This document shows, one piece after another, positions 1 through 6,061 of a DNA stretch of 7,224 nucleotides (positions are counted from its first letter, which is position 1; each line of letters begins with the position of its first letter). Source of the DNA: Clostridia bacterium (GTDB taxonomy: Bacteria; Bacillota; Clostridia; Christensenellales; CAG-917); contig JAFVYE010000106.1 of assembly GCA_017500745.1 (NCBI GenBank), forward strand, positions 1-7,224, read 5' to 3'. The notes beneath the pieces are model-generated. The model was not told the origin of the DNA and did no database searches. It saw only the letters and a program-made list of their open reading frames with translations. The translations under genes were made by a program, and so were the position numbers.

Positions 1-1
1 G

Positions 2-703
2 GCCGAGCCTAAAAAGGCAAAAGCACCTGCAAAACCCAAAGCAGAGCCTGCTGTCAAAGCAACTGACGAATCCATCAAGGAAGCTCCCGAAAAAGCAACA
101 ACAAACAAATCTAAGGCAAAAGTTGCTCCTACACCTCAACCTGCACCTGCCGAAGAGACTACTGCCCCTGTCAAAAAGACAAGAAAGAAGGCAGATCCCA
201 AACCCGATGCCAACAATGTTGAGATAAATAAAACAAATGAGGAGGAAAACAAAGTGGCAAAAGAAGCAAAAGAAATTAAGGAACAAATTCTCGTAGAAGG
301 CGAAGGCAAATATCATGGCAAATTCGTCATCAAAAAAACAGACAAAGGTCACTTTGTTTACAAGCTCTTTGCATATGGCAACAAGTGTGTTGCAATAGGT
401 GCACAAGCATACGAAGGACTTGGTGGTTGCAAGGGCGGTATTGCAAGCGTTCAAAGAATTGCAGCAACAGCTCCCGTTGAAAACCAAACTCTCAAGAGCT
501 ATGAAACACTCAAGTTCCCCAAATGGGAAATCTATGCAGACAAGAAGGGCGAGTTCCGCCTCCGCCTTTATGCATCAAACGGCAACCTTGTTGCAACAAC
601 CAATGACGGCTATCTCAGCGTAGGCGCAGCAAAGAAAGGCATTGAGTCAGTTGCACACGCAGCAGAAGGTGCAGCAATCGTCCGCAACGACGATCTCTGG
701 TAA
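2..703 (+). CDS. Double DUF1508 (YegP-like) protein with Lys/Ala/Pro-rich N-terminal region, 5' partial
   Basis: The frame ending at the TAA at 701-703 stays open to the left edge, with no ATG, GTG or TTG before the GTG at 254, so the gene probably starts outside the window. The first 84 visible codons encode a disordered tail rich in Lys, Ala, Pro, Glu and Thr (for example KAKAPAKPKAEPA and VKKTRKKADPKPD). From the GTG onwards there are two tandem modules of about 48 residues: GKFVIKKTDKGHFVYKL to GGIASVQRIA (residues 22-70 counted from the GTG) and PKWEIYADKKGEFRLRLYAS to KKGIESVAHAA (90-137). Both have the DUF1508 pattern: a beta strand, an [FY]-x-[FLV]-x-L strand, an 'xNG' turn and a final GIxSVxxxA helix. 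The biochemical role of YegP/DUF1508 is not established. The basic tail could bind nucleic acid, but that is inference. A strong ribosome site in front of the GTG at 254 leaves open that a 149-residue form is made separately. The family call is fairly sure; the true start is not. Confidence 0.8.
   Translation, partial: AEPKKAKAPAKPKAEPAVKATDESIKEAPEKATTNKSKAKVAPTPQPAPAEETTAPVKKTRKKADPKPDANNVEINKTNEEENKVAKEAKEIKEQILVEGEGKYHGKFVIKKTDKGHFVYKLFAYGNKCVAIGAQAYEGLGGCKGGIASVQRIAATAPVENQTLKSYETLKFPKWEIYADKKGEFRLRLYASNGNLVATTNDGYLSVGAAKKGIESVAHAAEGAAIVRNDDLW
239..256 (+). promoter_or_regulatory. Internal Shine-Dalgarno with in-frame GTG start
   Basis: GAGGAGG at 239-245 lies 8 bases before GTG at 254-256, an ideal distance, and the GTG is in frame with the upstream Lys/Pro-rich coding stretch and sits shortly before the first DUF1508 module. 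It may be the real start of a 149-residue protein, an internal start giving a tail-less isoform, or a chance product of the Glu-Glu-Glu codons (GAG GAG GAA). The open upstream frame argues that the stretch before it is also translated. Confidence 0.4.
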
Positions 704-721
704 ACCAAAAACAACAACATT

Positions 722-754
722 AAAACGCGTATTGGATAATACGCGTTTTATTTT
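722..754 (+). terminator. Rho-independent terminator after the DUF1508 gene
   Basis: AAAACGCGTATT (722-733) pairs perfectly over 12 bp with AATACGCGTTTT (738-749) around a GGAT loop, followed by ATTTT (750-754). It starts 19 bases after the stop codon of the DUF1508 gene. Confidence 0.85.
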
Positions 755-885
755 GCACAAAATCACAGCATACATTACAAACTGCCACAAGGCGTTATAA
801 AGACATCTGTCCTATGGCTTGAACAATTTGTCTGCTTTTAATCAAAAGCTTTTAATTCGGGCATATATGACTTTATATGGCAAAA
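755..885. other. Intergenic stretch without a recognisable gene
   Basis: This AT-rich stretch lies between two converging units and holds no convincing ORF, tRNA or promoter. The only local structure is a short direct repeat, GCTTTTAAT at 834-842 and 848-856, with CTTTT/AAAAG also forming a small inverted repeat between them. Confidence 0.5.
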
Positions 886-915
886 AGAAATCGCTCACAT
901 CTGTGAGCGATTTCT
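882..915 (-). terminator. Terminator of the lipoprotein operon
   Basis: AGAAATCGCTCACA (886-899) is perfectly complementary to TGTGAGCGATTTCT (902-915); allowing a four-base loop gives a 13-bp stem. Read on the minus strand the stem runs directly into a T run (complement of 882-886), so it terminates transcription coming from the lipoprotein gene that stops at 931. On the plus strand the following bases are ATTAATC, so it is weaker in that direction. Confidence 0.85.
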
Positions 916-930
916 ATTAATCAAATTTTT

Positions 931-1746
931 TTATTCTTCTTCTGGTGCATCAATCTTGCCAGCTACGCTAATGCCAAGGACCTCGTTGCGCCAAACAATA
1001 GTTTGTTTGCCATCTTCAAGGACTTTGTATGAGAAGTTCATATAAGGCATTGAATCATTGTGATGGAATCCAACCGTGACAAATGTCCATTCAACCGTTT
1101 CTTCATCATCTTCGGGGATTGTCTCGGTTGCATCAAGAAGCTTGTATGGTGCTTGGATTTTGATTCCGATGACGTCAGGAAGTCCGTTGAGATCAAGGTC
1201 TGCAGGGATCAAGCGATCGTTGTTGGGGTCCTCAATGCAGTCAAAAAGCTTGTCAACCTCAGCGTTTGATCTGTCAAGTCCAAAAATTTCAACACCAAGG
1301 GAGTTTTTGAGGAGTGCAAGTGACTCTTCAACGTGGCAAAGATCAAATCCGGGGAACATGACCTTCACATAACCATCAATTGTGAGTGCAAGAGATGACT
1401 TTGTGATGCCTGCTGTTGCCTCTCCAATGTCAAGTCCTTCAAGAATTGAACCAAGGTTATCAAGAAGGCCTTTTACGTCAATTGTAAGGAGGCAAGTAAA
1501 CATGCCGTCAGTGCCAAGCTCAATATAGCTGTTTTCTTTGTCAAGAGCTATGTCAAGGATTGTTGAAAGCAAAATTGCGGGCACGCTGTCAAGTTTTGTC
1601 TTGGCCGTGTCAATGTCAAAGCGAAGAGGTTCCTCTGGCAAATATCCGTGTTCAATTTCATCACAAGCGGTGAAGGCAAACACTCCAACCAAAGTTACAA
1701 CCAATGCAAGAACAATAAGTATTGATTTAATCATAGTCTTTTTCAT
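931..1746 (-). CDS. Hypothetical lipoprotein, second gene of the SGNH operon
   Basis: A 271-residue exported lipoprotein of unknown function. The N terminus has basic residues (MKKTMIK), a hydrophobic core at about residues 8-25 and a lipobox-like FTAC ending at Cys28, predicting Sec export, diacylglycerol attachment and anchoring on the outer face of the membrane. The mature part is acidic and mixes hydrophobic and charged segments; no catalytic motif or known repeat is visible, and the C terminus is DAPEEE. The ATG at 1746 is supported by the ribosome site AGGAGGTGA (complement of 1753-1761), which overlaps the stop codon of the upstream SGNH gene; the gap between the genes is 13 bases, so translation is probably coupled. 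The only context is this pairing, which suggests a partner or accessory of the hydrolase (inference). Phe occupies the lipobox -3 position, as in its neighbour. Coding and lipoprotein status are sure; function is not. Confidence 0.85.
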   Translation of the reverse strand: MKKTMIKSILIVLALVVTLVGVFAFTACDEIEHGYLPEEPLRFDIDTAKTKLDSVPAILLSTILDIALDKENSYIELGTDGMFTCLLTIDVKGLLDNLGSILEGLDIGEATAGITKSSLALTIDGYVKVMFPGFDLCHVEESLALLKNSLGVEIFGLDRSNAEVDKLFDCIEDPNNDRLIPADLDLNGLPDVIGIKIQAPYKLLDATETIPEDDEETVEWTFVTVGFHHNDSMPYMNFSYKVLEDGKQTIVWRNEVLGISVAGKIDAPEEE

Positions 1747-1752
1747 TGCCGT

Positions 1753-1761
1753 TCACCTCCT
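1753..1761 (-). promoter_or_regulatory. Strong Shine-Dalgarno overlapping the upstream stop codon
   Basis: The minus strand reads TAGGAGGTGAACGGCAATG: the TAG stop of the SGNH gene (complement of 1760-1762) shares two bases with AGGAGGTGA, which lies 6 bases before the ATG at 1746. This arrangement fixes the downstream start and suggests translational coupling. Confidence 0.8.
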
Positions 1762-3088
1762 ACATATTTTGTGCGTAGTTTGGAACTACAAATGTGAAAA
1801 TAGGATATGCCCTATTGGGATCACGATTGGCAACTGTTTCAAAGAAATCTGGTCTTGTGACAGCATTGAAATATGCAAGGTTGACTTCGTATGATGTTGT
1901 TGCATTTTTGATTGCAGACTTTGCTGCGACAACATCAACAGGTGAGCCGTCAAAATTGAAAAGTCTATCAAGTTGTTCGCATCTGTGTGCCTTGAGGAAG
2001 CCAAGATAATCGCCCTCTGCAAGACCAAGTTCAACAAGCAAGTCTTGAGTGATGTCTGCGATCATTGCGTGGCCCTCGTTGGAAGGATGGATATAGTCTT
2101 GGGAGTACAAACGGCGTGAGTATGCTTTGCCATTGGAGCTATCTGCATTGTAGTAGTCCATCATTCTGTCGTGGACCTCAACAACCTCAAACTTGTCGGG
2201 GCACTCTGTGTGATAATCTCTGACGATATCATTCATGAGCTCAATGAGGAAGTCGCCTGTTTCACGATATTCATCGGGGGTGATGCCGTGATCTTCAGCA
2301 AGGATTTGACGGACGGTGCGAGTGTCTCCTCTCCAATATTGTGTGACACCTTTGGTGTCAACATATGTGATTGGTTGTTCAAGCACGAGGGTGCTTGTGT
2401 CAAAGATGGGGTTATAGACAGTTTGAACAAGGAGGGTCGCATCGGGATTGAGCTCAACCAATCTGTCAACAATTGCCCTGAAGTTCGCTGTTGAGTTGTG
2501 GGGGTTTGCTTTGCCCGTAACCTTGCCAAGTGCTTTGTCTGCATCGGTATAGTCAGCATACTTGAAAACGTCGTTGAACAAGATATCGTTGACGTAATCA
2601 AGGGCATTGCTTTCTCCCTTTTCTTCCATCTCTTCAAGATATGTGCATGTCATAACCAAAAGCTTGCCAAGATTGTCTTGAAGCAAGTCATTGCCAAGGA
2701 TTGAAAGTTGAATGATGTCAGCACGTTGCAAAAGCTCAATTGTGAAGGCGTTTTCATCATCCTTGTATGCATTTGTGGTGAAATAGTCAAGAAGTTGTTT
2801 TGTTTTCCAGCCGGAAACAGACTTGTTGATGTGCGTAAAGCCATTGCCCTTTCCAAGCAATGCACTATAAATGTAGTTGTCCTTTTCACTGAGAGGTGAG
2901 GGGCCAACAATGCCTTCGGCAATGGAGTCACCTATTGTCACCATCAAGGTTTTGCCATCAAAATCAAGATAGTCAAGGTGGGGTTGCTCTGGCACGGGAT
3001 CATCGGTAGGGTTGCATGCAACAAAACCAACAGCCACAGAAAGCACCAAAACAAGTGCAAGTGCCACGATGCAGAATTTTCTTCTCAT
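1760..3088 (-). CDS. SGNH/GDSL-family hydrolase lipoprotein
   Basis: A 442-residue lipoprotein with an SGNH (GDSL-like) esterase fold. The signal peptide MRRKF plus a hydrophobic core at residues 7-23 ends in FVAC with Cys25 as the predicted lipidated residue; a Pro/Asp-rich spacer follows. The four SGNH blocks are in order: block I VTIGDSIAEG (Ser55), block II KSVSGW (Gly93), block III LSILGND (Asn133), block V QDYIHPSNEGH (Asp331, His334). The full Ser-Gly-Asn-His set suggests an active hydrolase outside the membrane. The family acts on O-acetyl or acyl esters of glycans, lipids and others; the substrate cannot be read here. Nearly 200 residues separate blocks III and V, and about 108 residues follow the catalytic His, so the protein is much longer than minimal SGNH enzymes of about 200 residues. 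Start ATG at 3088 has AGGAG (complement of 3095-3099) 6 bases upstream. It is the first gene of a two-lipoprotein operon. Confidence 0.9.
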   Translation of the reverse strand: MRRKFCIVALALVLVLSVAVGFVACNPTDDPVPEQPHLDYLDFDGKTLMVTIGDSIAEGIVGPSPLSEKDNYIYSALLGKGNGFTHINKSVSGWKTKQLLDYFTTNAYKDDENAFTIELLQRADIIQLSILGNDLLQDNLGKLLVMTCTYLEEMEEKGESNALDYVNDILFNDVFKYADYTDADKALGKVTGKANPHNSTANFRAIVDRLVELNPDATLLVQTVYNPIFDTSTLVLEQPITYVDTKGVTQYWRGDTRTVRQILAEDHGITPDEYRETGDFLIELMNDIVRDYHTECPDKFEVVEVHDRMMDYYNADSSNGKAYSRRLYSQDYIHPSNEGHAMIADITQDLLVELGLAEGDYLGFLKAHRCEQLDRLFNFDGSPVDVVAAKSAIKNATTSYEVNLAYFNAVTRPDFFETVANRDPNRAYPIFTFVVPNYAQNM

Positions 3089-3103
3089 AATATTCTCCTT
3101 AAA

Positions 3104-3121
3104 TAAGATATTTATATCTTA
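3104..3121. promoter_or_regulatory. Operator-like palindrome over the lipoprotein promoter
   Basis: TAAGATAT (3104-3111) and ATATCTTA (3114-3121) form a perfect 8-2-8 inverted repeat with TT in the centre. It covers the candidate -10 box (3116-3121) and the likely start of transcription of the SGNH operon. The stem has only two GC pairs and no following T run, so a protein-binding site fits better than a terminator. It might also be a chance AT palindrome. Confidence 0.35.
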
Positions 3122-3144
3122 ACACCTTTTCAACGACACTTCAA
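3116..3144 (-). promoter_or_regulatory. Candidate sigma-A promoter of the lipoprotein operon
   Basis: On the minus strand TTGAAG (complement of 3139-3144) and TAAGAT (complement of 3116-3121) are separated by 17 bases; each box matches four of six consensus bases. The -10 box lies 27 bases before the ATG at 3088. An alternative pair in the same AT-rich stretch (TTGAAA with TATCTT) is also possible. Confidence 0.4.
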
Positions 3145-3232
3145 TAGTAAACTTTATTTTTTTGCAAAAAAGCTTGGCAGAATAAGGCCATTGTTTTTGC
3201 TTGCAACGCCACTTATTAACATTCCCTCATGA

Positions 3233-3261
3233 TTGACTACTCTATCATTTTATGATAAAAT
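3233..3261 (+). promoter_or_regulatory. Candidate sigma-A promoter of the DHH-DHH-surE operon
   Basis: TTGACT (3233-3238, five of six consensus bases) and TAAAAT (3256-3261, five of six) are separated by exactly 17 bases. The -10 box is 20 bases before the ATG at 3282, implying a leader of only about 10-15 bases. AGAGG at 3272-3276, 5 bases before the ATG, serves as ribosome site. Confidence 0.6.
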
Positions 3262-3281
3262 AAATAGTTAAAGAGGTAGCT

Positions 3282-4235
3282 ATGAATTACACAGACGTTT
3301 CAAAGGCGATTGAACTCATCAAAATGTTCAACACCATCATTATTCACAGACATTCAAGCCCAGATGGAGATGCAATAGGCAGTCAAATTGGTCTGCGTGA
3401 CGCACTCAAGGCCAACTTCCCCAACAAGCGCATATATGCCGTGGGCGACAACCCGGGCAGATATTCATTTGTGGAAGATTCAGTCATGGATGACATTGGA
3501 GATGAAACCTATCAAGGTGCTCTTGCAATTTTGCTTGACATGGGCTCTGCTCATCTCGTAAGTGATGACAGATATCAACTTGCCCAAAAGACAATCCGCA
3601 TTGATCATCATCAATATGTAGAAAACTTTGCCGATCTTGAACTTGTTGACACCAGCTTTGAAAGTTGCGCGGGCCTTGTTGCACATCTTTGCATGGAATG
3701 GGGCCTTGTGGTGCCAAGGGACTCTGCAAAAGCACTCTACACAGGCATGGTGACAGACAGCGGACGCTTCCGCTACGACTCAACAAGTGCACGCACGTTC
3801 CGCATTGCCTCATTCCTCATGGAGCAAGGATTTGATGCAAACGACATCTACACCAACCTCTATCAAGATGACCTCAAGATGATACAGCTGAGAGCAAGCT
3901 TTGTGTTGCGCATCCAACTCACCAAACATGGCGTTGCATACATCTACACCGATCGTGCTATTGCAGACAGTCTTGATGCCAGCATGTTTACCCTTTCAAG
4001 AGGCATGGTCAACACAATGTCAGAAATCAAGGGGGTCAACACATGGGTCAACTTTACCGAATCCCCCGAAGGCGTACTATGTGAGCTTCGCTCCAAAACT
4101 CAAAACATCAACAAAATTGCCGTCAAATATGGTGGCGGTGGACACATAAAAGCAAGCGGTGCCATGGTCAAGGACAAAGCCGAAGCAATGGCAATGCTTG
4201 ATGATCTTGACAAAATGCAAATAGGTGAACAATGA
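3282..4235 (+). CDS. nrnA: DHH/DHHA1 phosphoesterase, NrnA-like (nanoRNase / pAp phosphatase)
   Basis: A 317-residue cytoplasmic DHH-family phosphoesterase of the length of Bacillus NrnA (about 313). Metal-binding motifs are in order: HRHSSPDGDAIGSQ (22-35; His24, Asp28, Asp30), LLDMGS (Asp86), IDHH (107-110) and TGMVTDSGRFRY (154-165; Asp159). The C-terminal DHHA1 domain carries GGGGHIKASGA (284-294), the substrate-binding glycine loop. Known family members use Mn2+ to degrade 2-5-nt RNA to mononucleotides and to convert pAp to AMP; related stand-alone DHH-DHHA1 enzymes cleave pApA or c-di-AMP, so substrate choice is not certain. The canonical RPD of motif I is SPD here (Ser26). It is the first gene of an operon and overlaps the next gene by 4 bases (ATGA). 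The family is very sure; nrnA is the best guess among subfamilies, since the neighbour is a paralogue. Confidence 0.92.
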   Translation: MNYTDVSKAIELIKMFNTIIIHRHSSPDGDAIGSQIGLRDALKANFPNKRIYAVGDNPGRYSFVEDSVMDDIGDETYQGALAILLDMGSAHLVSDDRYQLAQKTIRIDHHQYVENFADLELVDTSFESCAGLVAHLCMEWGLVVPRDSAKALYTGMVTDSGRFRYDSTSARTFRIASFLMEQGFDANDIYTNLYQDDLKMIQLRASFVLRIQLTKHGVAYIYTDRAIADSLDASMFTLSRGMVNTMSEIKGVNTWVNFTESPEGVLCELRSKTQNINKIAVKYGGGGHIKASGAMVKDKAEAMAMLDDLDKMQIGEQ

Positions 4236-5212
4236 GCTACGAACTCAAAAAACAAATACTTGACAAAATCAAAGAATACAACAAGATTGTCATTTCACGT
4301 CACATTCGTCCCGATGGCGACTGCACGGGTGGCACAAAAGGCCTCAAAGCCATTTTAGAGGCATCTTTCCCCGAGAAGCAAGTCTATCTCATCAACAGCG
4401 ACTATAGCCAATTTCTGTCCTTTTTAGGCGGTGAGGATGAGCAACAAGAGGATGAGTTCTACTCTGATGCTCTTGTCATCATCCTTGACACAGCATCAAC
4501 AGACAGAATTTCCAACAAAAAGTTCAGTCTTGGCAAAGAAATCATCAAGATTGACCACCATATTGACATTGCTCCCTATGGCAACATCAGTTGGGTTGAA
4601 AACTTGAGGTCTTCTCTTTGCGAAATGATTGTGGACTTCTACAACACCTTCAAAGATGAGCTTGTTATGACCACAGAAGCCGCAACATGCCTCTACACCG
4701 GCATGGTGACCGACACAGGCAGATTCAGATTCCGTTCTGTAAGCGGAGACACAATGCGACTTGCAGGATTGCTCCTTGATCAAGGAATTGACACAGACAC
4801 CCTTTACGCTCGCCTAAATCTTGAGGAATATGATTATCTACTTTTCAAGGCATATGCCCTCAAAGAAATCAAAATGACAGAAAATGGGGTTGCATACATC
4901 CACGTAGACAAAGCCATGCAAGAGAAATTTGGCCTAAGCAAGGAGTCAAGCAGTGCAACAGTATCTTTCCTTGAAAACATCAAGGGATCATTGATTTGGG
5001 TTGCGTTCATTGACAACCCCGATGGATCAATCAGAGTAAGACTTCGCTCACGCTTTGTGTACTGCCACGACATCGGCGAACATTGGCGTGGGGGCGGACA
5101 CGAATGCGCTTGTGGCGCAACACTCTACTCCACGGATGAAATCAACGCACTCCTTGCCGAAGCAGATGCAAAACTCAAAGAATACAAAGATACTCATGAG
5201 GGCTGGCTATGA
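4232..5212 (+). CDS. Second DHH/DHHA1 phosphoesterase, paralogue of the preceding gene
   Basis: A 326-residue DHH-DHHA1 protein whose motifs align with the previous gene without a gap over the first 110 residues (35 identical by hand count): SRHIRPDGDCTGG (22-34; His24, Asp28, Asp30), LDTAS (Asp86), IDHH (107-110), TGMVTDTGRF (156-165; Asp161). All metal ligands are kept, so it should be a Mn2+-dependent phosphodiesterase or phosphatase. It differs at motif I, where the first copy has AIGSQ and this has CTGGT, and in DHHA1, where the loop is RGGGHECACGA (286-296) with Cys292 and Cys294 and a nearby Cys278-His279. Its ATG overlaps the previous TGA; AGGTGA at 4223-4228 is a close ribosome site, and coupling is likely. 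It overlaps surE by 4 bases. Candidate substrates are nanoRNA, pAp, pApA or another short nucleotide; a division of labour with the first copy is inferred. Automatic annotation might call it NrnA as well. Confidence 0.9.
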   Translation: MSYELKKQILDKIKEYNKIVISRHIRPDGDCTGGTKGLKAILEASFPEKQVYLINSDYSQFLSFLGGEDEQQEDEFYSDALVIILDTASTDRISNKKFSLGKEIIKIDHHIDIAPYGNISWVENLRSSLCEMIVDFYNTFKDELVMTTEAATCLYTGMVTDTGRFRFRSVSGDTMRLAGLLLDQGIDTDTLYARLNLEEYDYLLFKAYALKEIKMTENGVAYIHVDKAMQEKFGLSKESSSATVSFLENIKGSLIWVAFIDNPDGSIRVRLRSRFVYCHDIGEHWRGGGHECACGATLYSTDEINALLAEADAKLKEYKDTHEGWL

Positions 5213-5943
5213 TAAAAATTCTTCTCACAAACGATGACGGAATAGATGCAGAGGGCTTGCGTGTTGTGGCTGATTGGGCATCAAAGCTTGGCCACGTGAC
5301 TGTGTGTGCGCCCAAAGTTCAACAAAGTGGCAAATCACACGCAATCAACATCTACACCCCCTTTGAAATCAAAAAGGTTGATTATGAGGGCGTGGATGAA
5401 GCATACTCCGTGGACTCCTCTCCAGCTGACTGCGTCCGTTTTGGCACCATTGGCCTTGGCAGACAATATGATCTTGTTTTTTCTGGAATCAACAAAGGGC
5501 TCAATATGGGCGAGGACGTCATGTATTCGGGCACAGCAGGTGCAATTTTTGAAACGTGCACCCGTGGCATGAAAGGCATTGCTCTTTCAACTCACGTGGG
5601 CTCATTTGACACAGCACGTCTTTGGCTTGACAGAATCTATCAATTCATCATTGAAAACAAAATGTTTGACTGCTGTGACATCCTCAACGTTAACATTCCA
5701 GAAACCGTCAAGGGATTCCGCATTACAACTCAAGGCGGACCTTTCTATACAGACAGTTTTGCAGAAGTTGAAAAGGACATGTGGAAACAAACCGGCTACT
5801 GCGTGCACAACAACCACCACGACCTCACTGTAGACAGCGATGCCACAATAGATGGATATATCACAATCACTCCTCTCACCATTGAAAGATGCAACCGCAC
5901 AGCATACCAAACTCTGTGTGACAGAATAGGTCAAGAAAGATAG
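5209..5943 (+). CDS. surE: 5'/3'-nucleotidase SurE
   Basis: A 244-residue cytoplasmic metal-dependent nucleotidase, full length for SurE (about 250). Signatures are ILLTNDDGIDAEGL (residues 4-17, metal ligands Asp9 and Asp10), APKVQQSGKSHAI (34-46, Ser40), SSPADCVRFG (70-79), and FSGINKGLNMGEDVMYSGTA (91-110) with Asn95 as metal ligand. The family removes phosphate from nucleoside 5'- and 3'-monophosphates, and some members degrade polyphosphate. The ATG at 5209 overlaps the TGA of the second DHH gene, with GAGGG at 5198-5202, 6 bases upstream. As the last gene of the operon it would dephosphorylate the mononucleotides released by the two DHH enzymes (inference). Two terminators follow the TAG stop. 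All motifs are intact, and the call is firm. Confidence 0.96.
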   Translation: MIKILLTNDDGIDAEGLRVVADWASKLGHVTVCAPKVQQSGKSHAINIYTPFEIKKVDYEGVDEAYSVDSSPADCVRFGTIGLGRQYDLVFSGINKGLNMGEDVMYSGTAGAIFETCTRGMKGIALSTHVGSFDTARLWLDRIYQFIIENKMFDCCDILNVNIPETVKGFRITTQGGPFYTDSFAEVEKDMWKQTGYCVHNNHHDLTVDSDATIDGYITITPLTIERCNRTAYQTLCDRIGQER

Positions 5944-5968
5944 AATCAATCTAACAACTGAATGCAAC

Positions 5969-5998
5969 AAAAGACCACCTACTGCTCGGTGGTCTTTT
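5969..5998. terminator. First of two tandem terminators after surE
   Basis: AAAAGACCACC (5969-5979) pairs over 11 bp with GGTGGTCTTTT (5988-5998) around an eight-base loop. The stem ends in a T run on both strands, so it can act on surE transcripts and on those arriving from the convergent gene. Confidence 0.85.
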
Positions 5999-6003
5999 AA
6001 ATC

Positions 6004-6031
6004 AAAAGGCACTCCGAAGAGTGCCTTTTTT
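6004..6031. terminator. Second tandem terminator, UUCG tetraloop on the minus strand
   Basis: AAAAGGCACTC (6004-6014) pairs perfectly over 11 bp with GAGTGCCTTTT (6019-6029). On the plus strand the loop is CGAA and six T follow the GC-rich stem (6026-6031). On the minus strand the loop reads C(UUCG)G, the extra-stable tetraloop, followed by TTTT, so it fits as the terminator of the convergent gene ending at 6062 and as a backup for surE. Confidence 0.9.
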
Positions 6032-6061
6032 ATCTTTCAATGAAAGAGTTTTGTTTGTTGA

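Noticed and set aside
237..296. ATG at 237 opening a short frame
   Set aside because: It ends after 19 codons at a TAG (294-296) and is out of frame with the DUF1508 gene. The ATG precedes the AGGAGG motif rather than following it.
834..856. Direct repeat GCTTTTAAT twice, 14 bases apart
   Set aside because: It is only two short copies in AT-rich DNA, without a neighbouring promoter or further copies, so it is not a CRISPR or iteron array.
2171..2494. 107-codon plus-strand open frame inside the SGNH gene
   Set aside because: It is antisense to the conserved SGNH reading frame and shows no domain or clear ribosome site.
3164..3200. Imperfect hairpin GCAAAAA/TTTTTGC in the divergent intergenic region, with an inner TGGC/GCCA pairing
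   Set aside because: The stem is interrupted, AT-rich and upstream of both promoters. It is neither a terminator nor a leader structure, and such pairings are expected in A/T runs.
3484..3813. 109-codon minus-strand open frame inside the first DHH gene
   Set aside because: It is a shadow of a gene with all catalytic motifs intact, and its Cys/Gln/Leu-rich product is low in plausibility.
5602..6012. 136-codon open frame on the minus strand across the end of surE and the terminators
   Set aside because: It lies antisense to intact, conserved surE codons and begins inside the terminator pair. The product has no recognisable domain.
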